From Rhodobacterales bacterium (GTDB lineage: Bacteria; Pseudomonadota; Alphaproteobacteria; Rhodobacterales; Rhodobacteraceae), in the NCBI GenBank assembly GCA_021155205.1, contig JAJNPS010000015.1, positions 1-64,000 on the forward strand: a DNA stretch of 64,000 nucleotides. Reading direction: 5' to 3'. Below are positions 26,445 through 35,552 of the stretch, piece after piece. A model generated the notes under the pieces. That model saw only the letters and a program-made list of their open reading frames with translations, searched no databases and was not told the DNA's origin. Positions within the stretch are counted from its first letter, which is position 1. Every line of letters begins with the position of its first letter. Both the position numbers and the translations under genes were made by a program.

Positions 26445-27959
26445 TCAGGCCTTGGCCAGCGCCTCGGCCACCAGCGCGTTGACGACCGCCGGATTGGCCT
26501 TGCCGCCGGTAGCCTTCAGAACCTGCCCCGTGAACCAGCCCGCGAGTTTCGCATTGACCTTGGCCTTGGCGACCTGATCGGGGTTGGTGGCAATCAACTC
26601 GGCCAGCGCCGCCGCGATGGCGCCGGTATCCGTGACCTGCTTCATTCCGTGTTTCGCGGCAAGTTCCGCCGGGTCGCCGCCTTCCGTCCAGACGAGTTCA
26701 AAAAGGTCCTTGGCCATCTTGCCCGAAATCTCTCCCGAACCGATCAGGTCAAGCATGCCGCCCAGTTGGGCCGCCGAAACCGGGCTGTCGGCAACCGTCT
26801 TGCCTTCCTTGTTCAGCCGCCCGAACAGGTCGTTGATAATCCAGTTTGCGGCCTGCTTGCCATCGCGCCCCTTGGCGACGGTTTCAAAGAACCCGGCATT
26901 CTCAAGATCAGCCGTCAGCACATTGGCGTCGTAGTCCGTCAGCCCGTAATCGCCCATGAAGCGCGCCTTCTTGGCGTCGGGTAGTTCGGGCATGGAGGCC
27001 GCGATGTCATCGACCCAGGCCTGCTCGATCTCCAGCGGCAAAAGGTCAGGGTCGGGGAAATAGCGATAATCATGCGCCTCTTCCTTGGACCGCATGCTGC
27101 GGGTTTCGCCCCTGTCCGGGTCGTAGAGCCGAGTTTCCTGCGTCACCGAACCGCCGTCCTCCAGAATGGCAATCTGGCGGCGTACTTCAAAATCAATGGC
27201 TTGCGTCATGAACCTCATGGAATTCATGTTCTTGATCTCGCACCGTGTCCCCAGATGGGAAAAGTCCTGCGTGGCCTGATACTTCTCATACTGGCCCGGA
27301 CGGCAGACGCTGACGTTCACGTCGGCGCGCAGGTTGCCGTTCTGCATGTTGCCATCGCAGGTGCCAAGATAGCGCAGGATCTGGCGTAACTTCGTCACGT
27401 AAGCCGTCGCCTCTTCCGCGCTGCGGATGTCAGGGCGGCTGACAATCTCCATCAGCGCCACGCCGGTCCGGTTGAAATCGACGAAGGACATCGTGGGGTC
27501 CATGTCGTGGATCGACTTGCCTGCATCCTGCTCCAGATGGATGCGCTCGATCCGCACCGACCGCGCCACACCGGGCGACAGTTCCACCAGCACCTCGCCC
27601 TCGCCCACGATGGGATGGTAAAGCTGGGAAATCTGATAGCCCTGCGGCAGGTCGGGATAGAAATAGTTCTTGCGATCAAAGGCCGAGGTCAGGTTGATCT
27701 TTGCCTTCAACCCCAGCCCCGACCGCACCGCCTGTTCGACACAGAACGCGTTGATGACCGGCAGCATGCCCGGCATCGCGGCATCCACAAAGGCGACGTT
27801 GGAATTGGGTTCCGCCCCGAAGGTGGTCGAAGCGCCCGAAAACAGCTTGGCGTTCGACGCGACCTGGGCATGGATTTCCATCCCGATCACCAGTTCCCAA
27901 TCGTGCCTTGCCCCGGCGATCACGCGGGGTTTCGGGGCTGTGTAGATCAGGTCAAGCAT
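26445..27959 (-). CDS. gatB: Aspartyl/glutamyl-tRNA amidotransferase subunit B
   Basis: 504 residues, full length. It is part of GatCAB, which converts Glu-tRNA(Gln) or Asp-tRNA(Asn) to the amidated form. The N-terminal kinase-like domain holds WELVIGMEIHAQVASNAKLFSG, the ammonia-channel region YFYPDLPQGYQISQ, and LEQDAGKSIHD. The C-terminal helical and YqeY-like tail binds tRNA. The start at MLDLIYTAPKPR has AAGGGA upstream. gatA and gatC are not adjacent, as in many alphaproteobacteria. Confidence 0.97.
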   Translation of the reverse strand: MLDLIYTAPKPRVIAGARHDWELVIGMEIHAQVASNAKLFSGASTTFGAEPNSNVAFVDAAMPGMLPVINAFCVEQAVRSGLGLKAKINLTSAFDRKNYFYPDLPQGYQISQLYHPIVGEGEVLVELSPGVARSVRIERIHLEQDAGKSIHDMDPTMSFVDFNRTGVALMEIVSRPDIRSAEEATAYVTKLRQILRYLGTCDGNMQNGNLRADVNVSVCRPGQYEKYQATQDFSHLGTRCEIKNMNSMRFMTQAIDFEVRRQIAILEDGGSVTQETRLYDPDRGETRSMRSKEEAHDYRYFPDPDLLPLEIEQAWVDDIAASMPELPDAKKARFMGDYGLTDYDANVLTADLENAGFFETVAKGRDGKQAANWIINDLFGRLNKEGKTVADSPVSAAQLGGMLDLIGSGEISGKMAKDLFELVWTEGGDPAELAAKHGMKQVTDTGAIAAALAELIATNPDQVAKAKVNAKLAGWFTGQVLKATGGKANPAVVNALVAEALAKA

Positions 27960-28132
27960 GGCAATCCCTTCGGCTGGACGCACTCTCCTTACGAAGCACG
28001 GCCGCCTGCGGCAAGGGGGGCAAACGGCGGAAGCCTGCCGACAAACCCCGCGCCGGGTTGCAGACGACCTGCGAATTCATCAGTCAGGGTGGGCTGCGCA
28101 CACTCCCGCGCGGCGTTGCCAATGAGATAACA

Positions 28133-28732
28133 ATGCGTCTTGCAACCCTGCTTGCCCCGATGTCGATGGCCTTTCTGGTGGGCTGTGTCAGCAACGGCGG
28201 CATGGGGACGACGGGATCGCAGACCGCTCAACTGCCGGCAATGCGATGGGACCACCGCCCCGAGGCGCCGCAATGGACAGCCGCCACGCTGAACGCGGTC
28301 GCGCGCTATGACGCGGTGCTGGCCGATGACGTGCCCGCCGATATCGGCGCCTGGTGCCCCGGCTATGCCAAGGCAAGCCTCCAGGAACGCAGGGCTTTCT
28401 GGGTCGCGCTGTTTTCGGCGCTGGCAAAGCATGAAAGCACCTGGAATCCCAAGGCATCGGGCGGCGGCGGCCAGTGGATCGGCCTGACGCAGATCGCGCC
28501 GGCAACCGCGCGCAGCTATGGATGCGATGCGACGACCGCCTCGGAACTGAAGAACGGTTCGGAAAATCTGGAATGTGCGGTGCAGATTGCCGCCGACAAG
28601 GTGGCACAGGACGGGCTGGTTGCGGGCAGTGGCAACCGGGGCCTCGGGCGTGACTGGGCGCCGTTCCGGGCCGATTCGAAAATGGCCGACATGGCAGGCT
28701 GGACCCGCGCGCAAAGCTATTGCCAGGGCTGA
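28133..28732 (+). CDS. Lipoprotein with lytic-transglycosylase (SLT-like) domain
   Basis: 199 residues. A lipoprotein signal (MRLATLLAPMSMAFLVGC) ends in the lipobox LVGC, so it should be anchored to the outer membrane from the periplasm. The catalytic-type Glu lies in ALAKHESTWNPKASGG near residue 104, followed by GQWIGLTQIAPATARSYGC, the SLT pattern. It would cleave peptidoglycan glycan strands. The weak site before the ATG and the open frame upstream leave the start slightly uncertain, but the lipobox position fixes it well. Confidence 0.83.
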   Translation: MRLATLLAPMSMAFLVGCVSNGGMGTTGSQTAQLPAMRWDHRPEAPQWTAATLNAVARYDAVLADDVPADIGAWCPGYAKASLQERRAFWVALFSALAKHESTWNPKASGGGGQWIGLTQIAPATARSYGCDATTASELKNGSENLECAVQIAADKVAQDGLVAGSGNRGLGRDWAPFRADSKMADMAGWTRAQSYCQG

Positions 28733-28754
28733 CGCGCCCCTTGAATGCCGTCCC

Positions 28755-31322
28755 TCACGACCCCGCAGCCATCCGCGCCGCCATTTCACCAAGGTCGCGA
28801 CTTAACCCCGGCACCGCCTGGATGCGCCGCAATTCCGCACGGATCAGATCCTGCCGGTCCTTGTCATAGCGCGGCCAGGTCTCGAAGGCGGTCGACATGC
28901 GGGCCGCGGTCTGCGGGTTCAGGGGGTCAAGCCGGATCAGCCAGTCGGCGACAAAACGGTATCCGTCCCCCGATGCGTGGTGAAAGCCCGCATGGTTTCC
29001 CGCCAGCGATCCGATCACGGCGCGGAACCTGTTGGGGTTCTTCCAGTCGAATGCGGCATGCGCAACCAGCCCGCCCGCAACCGCGACCGCGTGATCCGGC
29101 CGCGCCATGCCGATCTGCAGGGCAAACCACTTGTCCATCACGTTGGCATCGGCAGACCAGCGTGCCTCGAAGCGGCGCAGGGCGGCATCCGCCTTGCCGA
29201 TGTCCAGCAGAAAGGCGAGCCCCTCGCTTTCATCGGTCATGTTGTTCGCCCTGTCATAGAGCCGCGCCGCACTTGCCCCGTCGTCGATGAGGCTCAGGTA
29301 GGAAATCGCCGTGTTGCGCAGATCGCGCCGCCCGGCGGATTTCGCCCCCGGCGTGAACGGGCCGGTTTCCGCCATCGCATCGACCAGGTGCGCCAGCGCC
29401 TGGGCCAGAGTCCGGGCAATGGTCTGGCGGGCCGACCGGCGCGCGGCGTGAATGGCCCCGGGGTCGGGCACATGGCCGCGATCGACAAGGGTCTGGGCAA
29501 GGTCGTCCTCCGACGGCAGCCAAAGCGCCAGCGCGCGGAACGCAGGGTCCAGCGTGTCGTCCATGGCCACACGCTGCAGCGCCGACAGCCAGTCCGGACC
29601 CGGTGATGTGCCATCCGTGATCATGCTGACCAGCACATCCTTGGCCAGCGCCCGGCCTGCCTCCCACTTGTTGAAGGGGTCGGTGTCATGCGCCAAGAGA
29701 AAGGCGCGTTCCTCTGGGCTGACGGCGCGGTTCAGCACCACCGGCGCGGAGAATCCACGCAGGATCGACGCGACCGGACGGCTGGCAAGCCCACGAAACG
29801 CAAAGCTTTGCTGCGCCTTGGTCATTTCCAGCACGGTCGTCGGCAGAACCTCGTCGCCGTTCGGGTTCAACAAGCCCACGGCAATCGGCAGCACCTTGGG
29901 TTTCTTGACCGGCTGGCCGGGCGTGGGCGGGTTTTCCTGTGCAAAGGTCAGCGTAAAGGTGCCGTCCTGCCAGTCCTCGCTGACCTTCAGGCGCGGCGTG
30001 CCGGCTTCGGAATACCACAGCATGAACTGCGACAGATCACGCCCCGTGGTATCCTCGAACACCCTGAGCCAGTCCTCGATGGTCGCAGCCTGCCCGTCAT
30101 GGCGCGTGAAATACAGATCGAGCGCGCGGGCATAGTCGGCATCACCCACCAGCCGTTTCAACATGCCGATGACCTCGGCGCCTTTCTCATAGACCGTCGC
30201 GGTATAGAAATTGTTGATCTCGACAAAGCTGTCGGGCCGCACCGGATGGGCCAGCGGCCCCTGATCCTCGCGGAACTGGCGGGCGCGCAGGGTCAGGACA
30301 TCCTCGATCCGCTTGACCGCAGGGGACCGCATGTCGCCCGAAAACTGCTGGTCGCGGAACACCGTCAACCCCTCTTTCAGGCACAGCTGGAACCAGTCGC
30401 GGCAGGTGATCCGGTTGCCGGTCCAGTTGTGAAAGTATTCATGCGCGATGATCGCCTCGATCCGGGCGAAATCATCGTCGGTGGCGGTCTCAGGGCTGGC
30501 AAGAACGTACTTCGAGTTGAAAATGTTCAATCCCTTGTTCTCCATTGCCCCCATATTGAAGTCATCGACGGCGACGATGTTGAAAATGTCCAAGTCATAT
30601 TCGCGCCCGTAGACCTGTTCATCCCAGCGCATCGACCGGATCAGGCTGTCCATCGCATAGGCGCAGCGGTCCTGATCGCCGTCGCGCACCCAGATGTTCA
30701 GCGCAACCTTGCGCCCGGGCGCTGTGGTGAAACCGGCGGAATGCGCCACCAGATCGCCCGCCACCAGCGCGAACAGATAGGCCGGCTTCGGCCAGGGATC
30801 GTGCCATTCGGCCCATCCCCTGCCCTGCCCCGCCAGATTGCCGTTCGACAACAGCACCGGAAGATCGGATTCGACCCGCACATTGAACGGGGCCATCACA
30901 TCCGGACGGTCGGGGTAATAGGTGATCTTGCGGAACCCTTCGGCCTCGCACTGGGTGCAATACATGCCACGCGACATGTACAGCCCCTCCAGCGCCGTGT
31001 TGCCCGCAGGCGAAATCTCGACCTCGGTTTCCAGCGTGAACGGTCCGGACGGCAGCGCCGAGGCAGCAATGGTCAGTGACACCGCATCGACGGCCGGCGT
31101 CACGGCGATGCCGTCGATCCGGCAGGCGATCAGCCGCAATCCCTCGCCGTCCAGTCGAAGATCCTGATCCGGCGCGCTGGCAGGGTTGGGCGCAAGCGTG
31201 ATCGCGGCCAGCACGCGGGTCGCCTCGGGGTGCAGCCGGAACGTCAGCGTCACGCCCTGAACAAGATGCGAGAAAGGCCGGTAGTCGGACAGGTGAATGG
31301 TCTTGGGGTCTGCATCGGCCAT
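28755..31322 (-). CDS. pepN: Aminopeptidase N (M1 family)
   Basis: 855 residues, close to the Escherichia coli PepN length. The exopeptidase motif GAMEN (DFNMGAMENKGLNIFN) and the zinc motif HEYFH (IAHEYFHNWTGNRITC) with the downstream Glu (CLKEGLTVFRDQQF) are all present. A C-terminal helical-repeat DUF3458 region follows. It removes N-terminal residues from peptides in the cytoplasm. AAAGGAGA lies 7 bases before MADADPKT. Confidence 0.96.
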   Translation of the reverse strand: MADADPKTIHLSDYRPFSHLVQGVTLTFRLHPEATRVLAAITLAPNPASAPDQDLRLDGEGLRLIACRIDGIAVTPAVDAVSLTIAASALPSGPFTLETEVEISPAGNTALEGLYMSRGMYCTQCEAEGFRKITYYPDRPDVMAPFNVRVESDLPVLLSNGNLAGQGRGWAEWHDPWPKPAYLFALVAGDLVAHSAGFTTAPGRKVALNIWVRDGDQDRCAYAMDSLIRSMRWDEQVYGREYDLDIFNIVAVDDFNMGAMENKGLNIFNSKYVLASPETATDDDFARIEAIIAHEYFHNWTGNRITCRDWFQLCLKEGLTVFRDQQFSGDMRSPAVKRIEDVLTLRARQFREDQGPLAHPVRPDSFVEINNFYTATVYEKGAEVIGMLKRLVGDADYARALDLYFTRHDGQAATIEDWLRVFEDTTGRDLSQFMLWYSEAGTPRLKVSEDWQDGTFTLTFAQENPPTPGQPVKKPKVLPIAVGLLNPNGDEVLPTTVLEMTKAQQSFAFRGLASRPVASILRGFSAPVVLNRAVSPEERAFLLAHDTDPFNKWEAGRALAKDVLVSMITDGTSPGPDWLSALQRVAMDDTLDPAFRALALWLPSEDDLAQTLVDRGHVPDPGAIHAARRSARQTIARTLAQALAHLVDAMAETGPFTPGAKSAGRRDLRNTAISYLSLIDDGASAARLYDRANNMTDESEGLAFLLDIGKADAALRRFEARWSADANVMDKWFALQIGMARPDHAVAVAGGLVAHAAFDWKNPNRFRAVIGSLAGNHAGFHHASGDGYRFVADWLIRLDPLNPQTAARMSTAFETWPRYDKDRQDLIRAELRRIQAVPGLSRDLGEMAARMAAGS

Positions 31323-31456
31323 GCGCGGTCTCCTTTGTCCCATAGCTAGCCAGCCGCGACGCAGGTGCAAGCAAAACCACGAAAATGACGCCATCCCGCG
31401 GCATCGCGCACCACGGCACCTTTACGAAGCCGCGTCGCCTGCTACATCTGTGTTCC

Positions 31457-32980
31457 ATGAATGTTCTGCTTTGGTACAAACGCGACCTGCGCCTTGCCGA
31501 CCACCCTGCGCTGTCGCTGGCGGCGGGCCTCGGGGATGTCGTGGCGGTCTATGTGGTCGAACCCGCCTATTGGGCGCTGCCTGATACATCCGCGCGACAG
31601 TGGGCAGCGACAGCCGACGCCCTTGGCGATCTGCGCGACGATCTGGGCCGTGTCGGCGGCGCGCTGGTCGTGCGTGTCGGTGATGCGGTGGACCAGCTGG
31701 CCGGGCTGTGCCGCCAGCACGCCATCACCCGGATCGTCAGCCACGCGGAAACCGGCAACCTGTGGACCTATGCGCGCGACCGTCGCGTCGCGGCCTGGGC
31801 CCGGCAGGCCGGAATCGCGTGGGACGAGGTGGCGCAGTCCGGTGTGGTCCGGCGATTGCGCGGACGCGACGGATGGGCCGGTCAGCGTGACGCCTTCATG
31901 CGCGGCGCGGTCGCGGTGCCATCGGCGATCCGTTTCGTGCCGGGGATCGCGCCGGGTCCGATCCCGACCGCCAGGTCACTGCAACTCGCAGATGACCCCT
32001 GCCCGCATCGGCAAGGCGGCGGCCGCATTCACGGACTTGCCGCACTGGACAGCTTTCTGATCCGGCGTGCCGCCCCCTACCGCGCGGCGATGTCCTCGCC
32101 CGTGACGGGCGAGCGTGCCTGTTCGCGCCTGTCGGTTGCACTTGCCACCGGCGCGCTGTCCCTGCGCGACGTCGTGCAGGCCACCGCCGCGCGCCAGTCC
32201 GAACACCCCGGCGCCGGTTTCGGCCCGTCCTTGCGCAGTTTCCAGTCCCGACTGGCCTGGCGCGACCATTTCATCCAGAAACTTGAGGATCAGCCCAGCA
32301 TCGAATTGCGCGCCTTGCACCCCGCGACAGATGCCTTGCGGCCCGGCAACCCCGATCCGGTCCGCCTTGCCGCCTGGGCGTCGGGGCAGACCGGCCTGCC
32401 CTTTGTCGATGCCTGCATGCGGTATCTGGCGGCAACCGGATGGCTGAACTTTCGCGCCCGCGCGATGGTGATGTCGGTGGCGTCCTATCACCTGTGGCTC
32501 GACTGGCGGGCAACAGGGGCGGTGCTGGCGCGGCTCTTCACCGACTACGAACCGGGGATCCACTGGCCGCAGGTACAGATGCAGTCGGGCAGCACGGGCA
32601 TCAACACCCCGCGCATCTACAACCCGATCAAGCAGGGCCAGGACCAGGACCCGAGCGGCATCTTTATCCGCCGCTGGTGCCCGGAACTGGCCGGGGTGCC
32701 GGATGCCTTTCTGCAAACGCCTTGGAAATGGCCCGAGGCGCGCGCTCTGCTTGGACACCGCTATCCCGAACCGGTCGTCGATGTCGCCAAGGCCGCGCGC
32801 GAGGCGCGCGAGGCGATCTGGGCGGTGCGCAAATGGCCCGCCTTTGCCGTCGAGGCGGCGCGCATCATCGACCGCCATGCCAGCCGCGCCGACGGCACCG
32901 CGCGTTTCGTGAACGACCGTGCGCCGCCCGTCCGCAGACGCAAGGCCGCGCTGTCGGCGCAACTGGCGCTGGACCTGTGA
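31457..32980 (+). CDS. Photolyase/cryptochrome-family FAD protein
   Basis: 507 residues. The N-terminal photolyase domain starts MNVLLWYKRDLRLADHPAL, and the FAD domain carries FQSRLAWRDHFIQKLED, GLPFVDACMRYLAATGWLNF and GINTPRIYNPIKQGQDQDP. This sequence type differs from the classic CPD photolyase at 23350 (NPIKQGQDQDPSGIFIRRW in place of NPETQGEKFDP). It belongs to the group usually annotated as an FAD-binding or cryptochrome-like protein, with photolyase activity unproven. The DUF2256 gene starts 1 base after its stop, a recurrent pairing. Confidence 0.87.
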   Translation: MNVLLWYKRDLRLADHPALSLAAGLGDVVAVYVVEPAYWALPDTSARQWAATADALGDLRDDLGRVGGALVVRVGDAVDQLAGLCRQHAITRIVSHAETGNLWTYARDRRVAAWARQAGIAWDEVAQSGVVRRLRGRDGWAGQRDAFMRGAVAVPSAIRFVPGIAPGPIPTARSLQLADDPCPHRQGGGRIHGLAALDSFLIRRAAPYRAAMSSPVTGERACSRLSVALATGALSLRDVVQATAARQSEHPGAGFGPSLRSFQSRLAWRDHFIQKLEDQPSIELRALHPATDALRPGNPDPVRLAAWASGQTGLPFVDACMRYLAATGWLNFRARAMVMSVASYHLWLDWRATGAVLARLFTDYEPGIHWPQVQMQSGSTGINTPRIYNPIKQGQDQDPSGIFIRRWCPELAGVPDAFLQTPWKWPEARALLGHRYPEPVVDVAKAAREAREAIWAVRKWPAFAVEAARIIDRHASRADGTARFVNDRAPPVRRRKAALSAQLALDL

Positions 32981-32981
32981 C

Positions 32982-33176
32982 ATGGCCCGCATGACCCGCA
33001 AACGCGACCTGCCGACCAAGCTCTGCGCCACCTGCGGCAAGCCCTTTGCCTGGCGCAAGAAATGGGAAAGGGTCTGGGACGAGGTGCGCTACTGTTCTGA
33101 CCGCTGCCGCGCGGACAATGGCAAAAATCCGAACCTAAAGCGACAACATCCAGCCCGGATCACTCCGCGCCAATAG
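32982..33176 (+). CDS. DUF2256 zinc-ribbon-like small protein
   Basis: 64 residues. It shows CATCG and CSDRC cysteine pairs separated by about 22 residues (KPFAWRKKWERVWDEVRYCS), a putative four-Cys zinc site, in a very basic protein. The start MARMTRKRDLP is 1 base after the cryptochrome-like stop, so the two are co-translated. DUF2256 genes often neighbour photolyase/cryptochrome genes. Function unknown. The 3' end overlaps the convergent SRPBCC gene by 17 bases. Confidence 0.85.
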   Translation: MARMTRKRDLPTKLCATCGKPFAWRKKWERVWDEVRYCSDRCRADNGKNPNLKRQHPARITPRQ

Positions 33177-33615
33177 ACCGCGCCAGTTTGGCCAGCGTCT
33201 GCAGGCCGAGTTCGACCGCGCCAAAGCCCTTGGCATTCTCGAACTCTGCCACCGTGTTCATCACCATGTTCAGCGTCAGCCGGGTTGCATCCCCGACGGG
33301 TTCAAACACCGCCGAGGCATCGGCATGTTTCGGCCCGTTTTCGCCCCGGAGCAGCGTGTAGTCGATCCGCGATTGCGCCACGACGCGGACATAGCGGTGG
33401 TGGTTGGGATAGACCGTGCCATCCGGCGCGATCATGTCGAACACCCATTCGCCGCCCTCGCGCAGGTCGATCCGTCTGGTCCTGCAGGAAAACCCGTCCG
33501 GTCCCCACCATTTCGGCAAGGTCTCGGCGTTCATCCAGGCGCCCCAGACCATGCCCACCGGAGCCTTGATCAGACGCGTGATGACCAGCGTGCGCAGACG
33601 GGGATCGTCGGTCAT
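33160..33615 (-). CDS. SRPBCC/AHSA1-family protein
   Basis: 151 residues. Helix-grip fold of the activator-of-Hsp90 homologue type (VITRLIKAPVGMVWGAWMN, then LPKWWGPDGFSCRTRRIDLR and GGEWVFDMIAPDG). These bind hydrophobic ligands; the ligand is unknown. It is third in an arsR-SRPBCC-SRPBCC unit, joined by ATGA overlap at 33612-33615. Confidence 0.87.
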   Translation of the reverse strand: MTDDPRLRTLVITRLIKAPVGMVWGAWMNAETLPKWWGPDGFSCRTRRIDLREGGEWVFDMIAPDGTVYPNHHRYVRVVAQSRIDYTLLRGENGPKHADASAVFEPVGDATRLTLNMVMNTVAEFENAKGFGAVELGLQTLAKLARSIGAE

Positions 33616-34070
33616 GTCAGCCCCAGCGCATAGGCGTCCAACTGGTCCGCCACGATGCCCCAGCCGCTCGAGAAACCCATTTCCTCGTGCTTTTTCGTGT
33701 CTGCCTCGGTCCGGTGACGGGCGGTGACGTGGTAAAGCGTGCCGCCCTCGTGGTCCGACAGGTCGATGGTGGCGGTAAAGCCCAGGCCGGGTGCCGCCAC
33801 CGGCTGGAAATCGGCCGTCATCAGGTCGGTAAACGCGAACCGGCGATCCTTGACCGCGTCCAGCACGCAGCCCCGGCTGGGAAAGGCCGCGCCCTCCACA
33901 TGCATCGTGCTGTCATAGCGCCCGCCGGGACGCAGGTCGATCACGATGTCGGTGACGAAATGCGGCTTTGGCATGAACCAGTGGACCATGTGTTCGGGCG
34001 TCGTCCAGCAGGTATAGATCAGGGGACGCGGCGCCTTCAGCACGCGTTTCAGGATCAGTTCGGTGGTCAT
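33612..34070 (-). CDS. SRPBCC/AHSA1-family protein, second copy
   Basis: 152 residues, paralogous to its neighbour (LILKRVLKAPRPLIYTCWTT, MVHWFMPKPHFVTDIVIDLR, GGRYDSTMHVEG). Its start overlaps the ArsR stop (ATGA at 34067-34070) and its stop overlaps the next gene, so the three are translationally coupled. Confidence 0.87.
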   Translation of the reverse strand: MTTELILKRVLKAPRPLIYTCWTTPEHMVHWFMPKPHFVTDIVIDLRPGGRYDSTMHVEGAAFPSRGCVLDAVKDRRFAFTDLMTADFQPVAAPGLGFTATIDLSDHEGGTLYHVTARHRTEADTKKHEEMGFSSGWGIVADQLDAYALGLT

Positions 34071-34408
34071 TCGGGCATGCCTTTCTGCAAGGTTTCAAGA
34101 TAGGTTTCCAGCCGGTCGGTGCGCGCCTCCCACAGGGCGCGCTGGGCGTCCAGCCAATGCGATGTCGCCGCCAGCGCCTCGGGGCGGGCCTGGCACATGC
34201 GTGTGCGCCCGGTTTTTTCGGTCACGATCAGCCCCGCCTCCTCCAGCACGCCCAGATGCCGCAGGACCGTGGGCAGCGCGAGGCCCGTCGGTCGTGCAAG
34301 GGCCGATACCGCAACCGCGCCCCCGTTCAGCCCCGCCAGCATGGCCCGCCGCGTCGGATCGGACAGCGCCTGAAAGATCAGCGACAGATCTGGTTCATAC
34401 TTAGTCAT
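34067..34408 (-). CDS. ArsR-family winged-helix regulator
   Basis: 113 residues. The HTH reads LSDPTRRAMLAGLNGGAVAV then LALPTVLRHLGVLEEAGLIV and TEKTGRTRMCQ. No clear metal-binding Cys pair is seen (only one Cys, in the wing), so it probably senses something other than metal. ArsR with AHSA1-type genes is a common arrangement. The start at MTKYEPDLS lies inside a perfect inverted repeat (34397-34420), implying autorepression at the start codon. Confidence 0.87.
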   Translation of the reverse strand: MTKYEPDLSLIFQALSDPTRRAMLAGLNGGAVAVSALARPTGLALPTVLRHLGVLEEAGLIVTEKTGRTRMCQARPEALAATSHWLDAQRALWEARTDRLETYLETLQKGMPE

Positions 34409-34420
34409 ATCGCTAAGTAT
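34397..34420 (-). promoter_or_regulatory. Inverted repeat over the ArsR start codon
   Basis: Perfect arms ATACTTAG (34397-34404) and CTAAGTAT (34413-34420) with an 8-base spacer that contains the ArsR ATG (34406-34408). The dyad size suits a dimeric winged-helix protein. A site here would block initiation of transcription or translation of the whole arsR-SRPBCC unit. Confidence 0.6.
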
Positions 34421-34450
34421 CACGACCGACAGCGGCCTGCAAGCTGAAAA

Positions 34451-34468
34451 CTTAGCCGAACGGCTAGG
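34451..34468 (-). promoter_or_regulatory. Second CTTAG-type dyad upstream of arsR
   Basis: CTTAGCCG-AA-CGGCTAGG, 7 of 8 positions paired, 31 bases upstream of the first dyad. It shares the CTTAG half-site and may be a second operator. Confidence 0.4.
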
Positions 34469-34506
34469 CATTTCCGTGCCCGGATTGCCGGGCGCGATGG
34501 GCCGCC

Positions 34507-34758
34507 CTACCCAATGTCCAGCGCGATGGCATGGACCCGGGTGTTCAGATCGCCCAGGGCCTGATGCACCGCGCGGTGTCGTGCGACACGGGACAGGGGC
34601 GCAAAGGCGGCCGCGCGGATCACCACGCGAAAATGGCTTTCGCCGCTGCCATCGTCACCACCATGGCCGGCATGCCTGTGGCTTTCGTTCACGATCTCCA
34701 GCCGGTCGGGCGCAAAGGCCGCGCGCAGGCGGCTTTCCATCTGCAAAGCGACGTTCAT
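34507..34758 (-). CDS. bolA: BolA-family protein
   Basis: 83 residues. Class II KH-like BolA fold with ESHRHAGHG near residue 24, ESHFRVVIRAAAFAPLSRVARHR and a final HAIALDIG. BolA proteins bind monothiol glutaredoxins and [2Fe-2S] clusters and influence cell-shape genes. It is divergent from the J-domain gene, a common Rhodobacterales neighbourhood. Confidence 0.93.
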   Translation of the reverse strand: MNVALQMESRLRAAFAPDRLEIVNESHRHAGHGGDDGSGESHFRVVIRAAAFAPLSRVARHRAVHQALGDLNTRVHAIALDIG

Positions 34759-34831
34759 GGTTCGGCCACCCTTTCCATTCCCCGGGGGAAACCCTTAAAC
34801 TTGTGGCCCCGAGTCGGAAAGGCCGCCCTTG

Positions 34832-35464
34832 ATGTCCAACCGCCCGCCCTTCGAATTCGATATCCGCGTCTCGACCGACAAGGCCCGCAAAAAGTCCGGA
34901 CGGCGGGGCGCGGCGGCGGCGCCCGACCTGAACCGCGCCTGCGATTTTCCGGGCTGTCGGCTGCAGGGGTCCTACCGCGCCCCGAAATCGCCCGACCTGC
35001 TGGATGAGTTCTTCTGGTTCTGCAAGGACCACATCCGCGAGTACAACCTGAAATGGAACTTTTTCCAGGGCACGACGGACGAGGAATTTCAAAAGGTGCT
35101 GGACCGCGACCGCGTCTGGGAACGCGAGACGAAACCCTTCAGCCAAAAGGATGACGGGCGGGCCTGGGCGCGGCTGGGTGTCAGCGACCCGATGTCGATC
35201 CTGGGATCGAATGCCACGCAGAACCCCGGCCGCGCCCCCGCCGGCAACGCCACGCGCAAGCTGCCCCCGACGGAACGCAAGGCGGTGGAGATATTGGATG
35301 CGCGAGACACCTGGACCAAGACCGAGATCAGGAAGCAGTACAAGTCGCTGGTGAAGGATTTGCACCCCGACATGAATGGCGGGGACCGGAGTGATGAGGA
35401 TCGGCTGCAGGAGGTGGTCTGGGCCTGGGACCAGATCAAGGACAGCCGGTATTTCAGGGAGTGA
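34832..35464 (+). CDS. J-domain (DnaJ-type) protein
   Basis: 210 residues. The J domain is C-terminal (about 150-210; IRKQYKSLVKDLHPDMNGGD, with HPD), unlike classical DnaJ. The N-terminal region (RACDFPGCRLQGSYRAPKSP, FFWFCKDHIREYNLKWNFF) is the conserved extension of the alphaproteobacterial family. It should stimulate an Hsp70; the client is unknown. GGAAAGG lies before the ATG at 34832. Confidence 0.9.
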   Translation: MSNRPPFEFDIRVSTDKARKKSGRRGAAAAPDLNRACDFPGCRLQGSYRAPKSPDLLDEFFWFCKDHIREYNLKWNFFQGTTDEEFQKVLDRDRVWERETKPFSQKDDGRAWARLGVSDPMSILGSNATQNPGRAPAGNATRKLPPTERKAVEILDARDTWTKTEIRKQYKSLVKDLHPDMNGGDRSDEDRLQEVVWAWDQIKDSRYFRE

Positions 35465-35552
35465 CGGGGGGAGTGGGAGATGTGTCATCAGAATGTTACG
35501 TAAGATGTTGAATCCTTGAGCATAAGATATCCAAATCGATCATTCTTTGATC

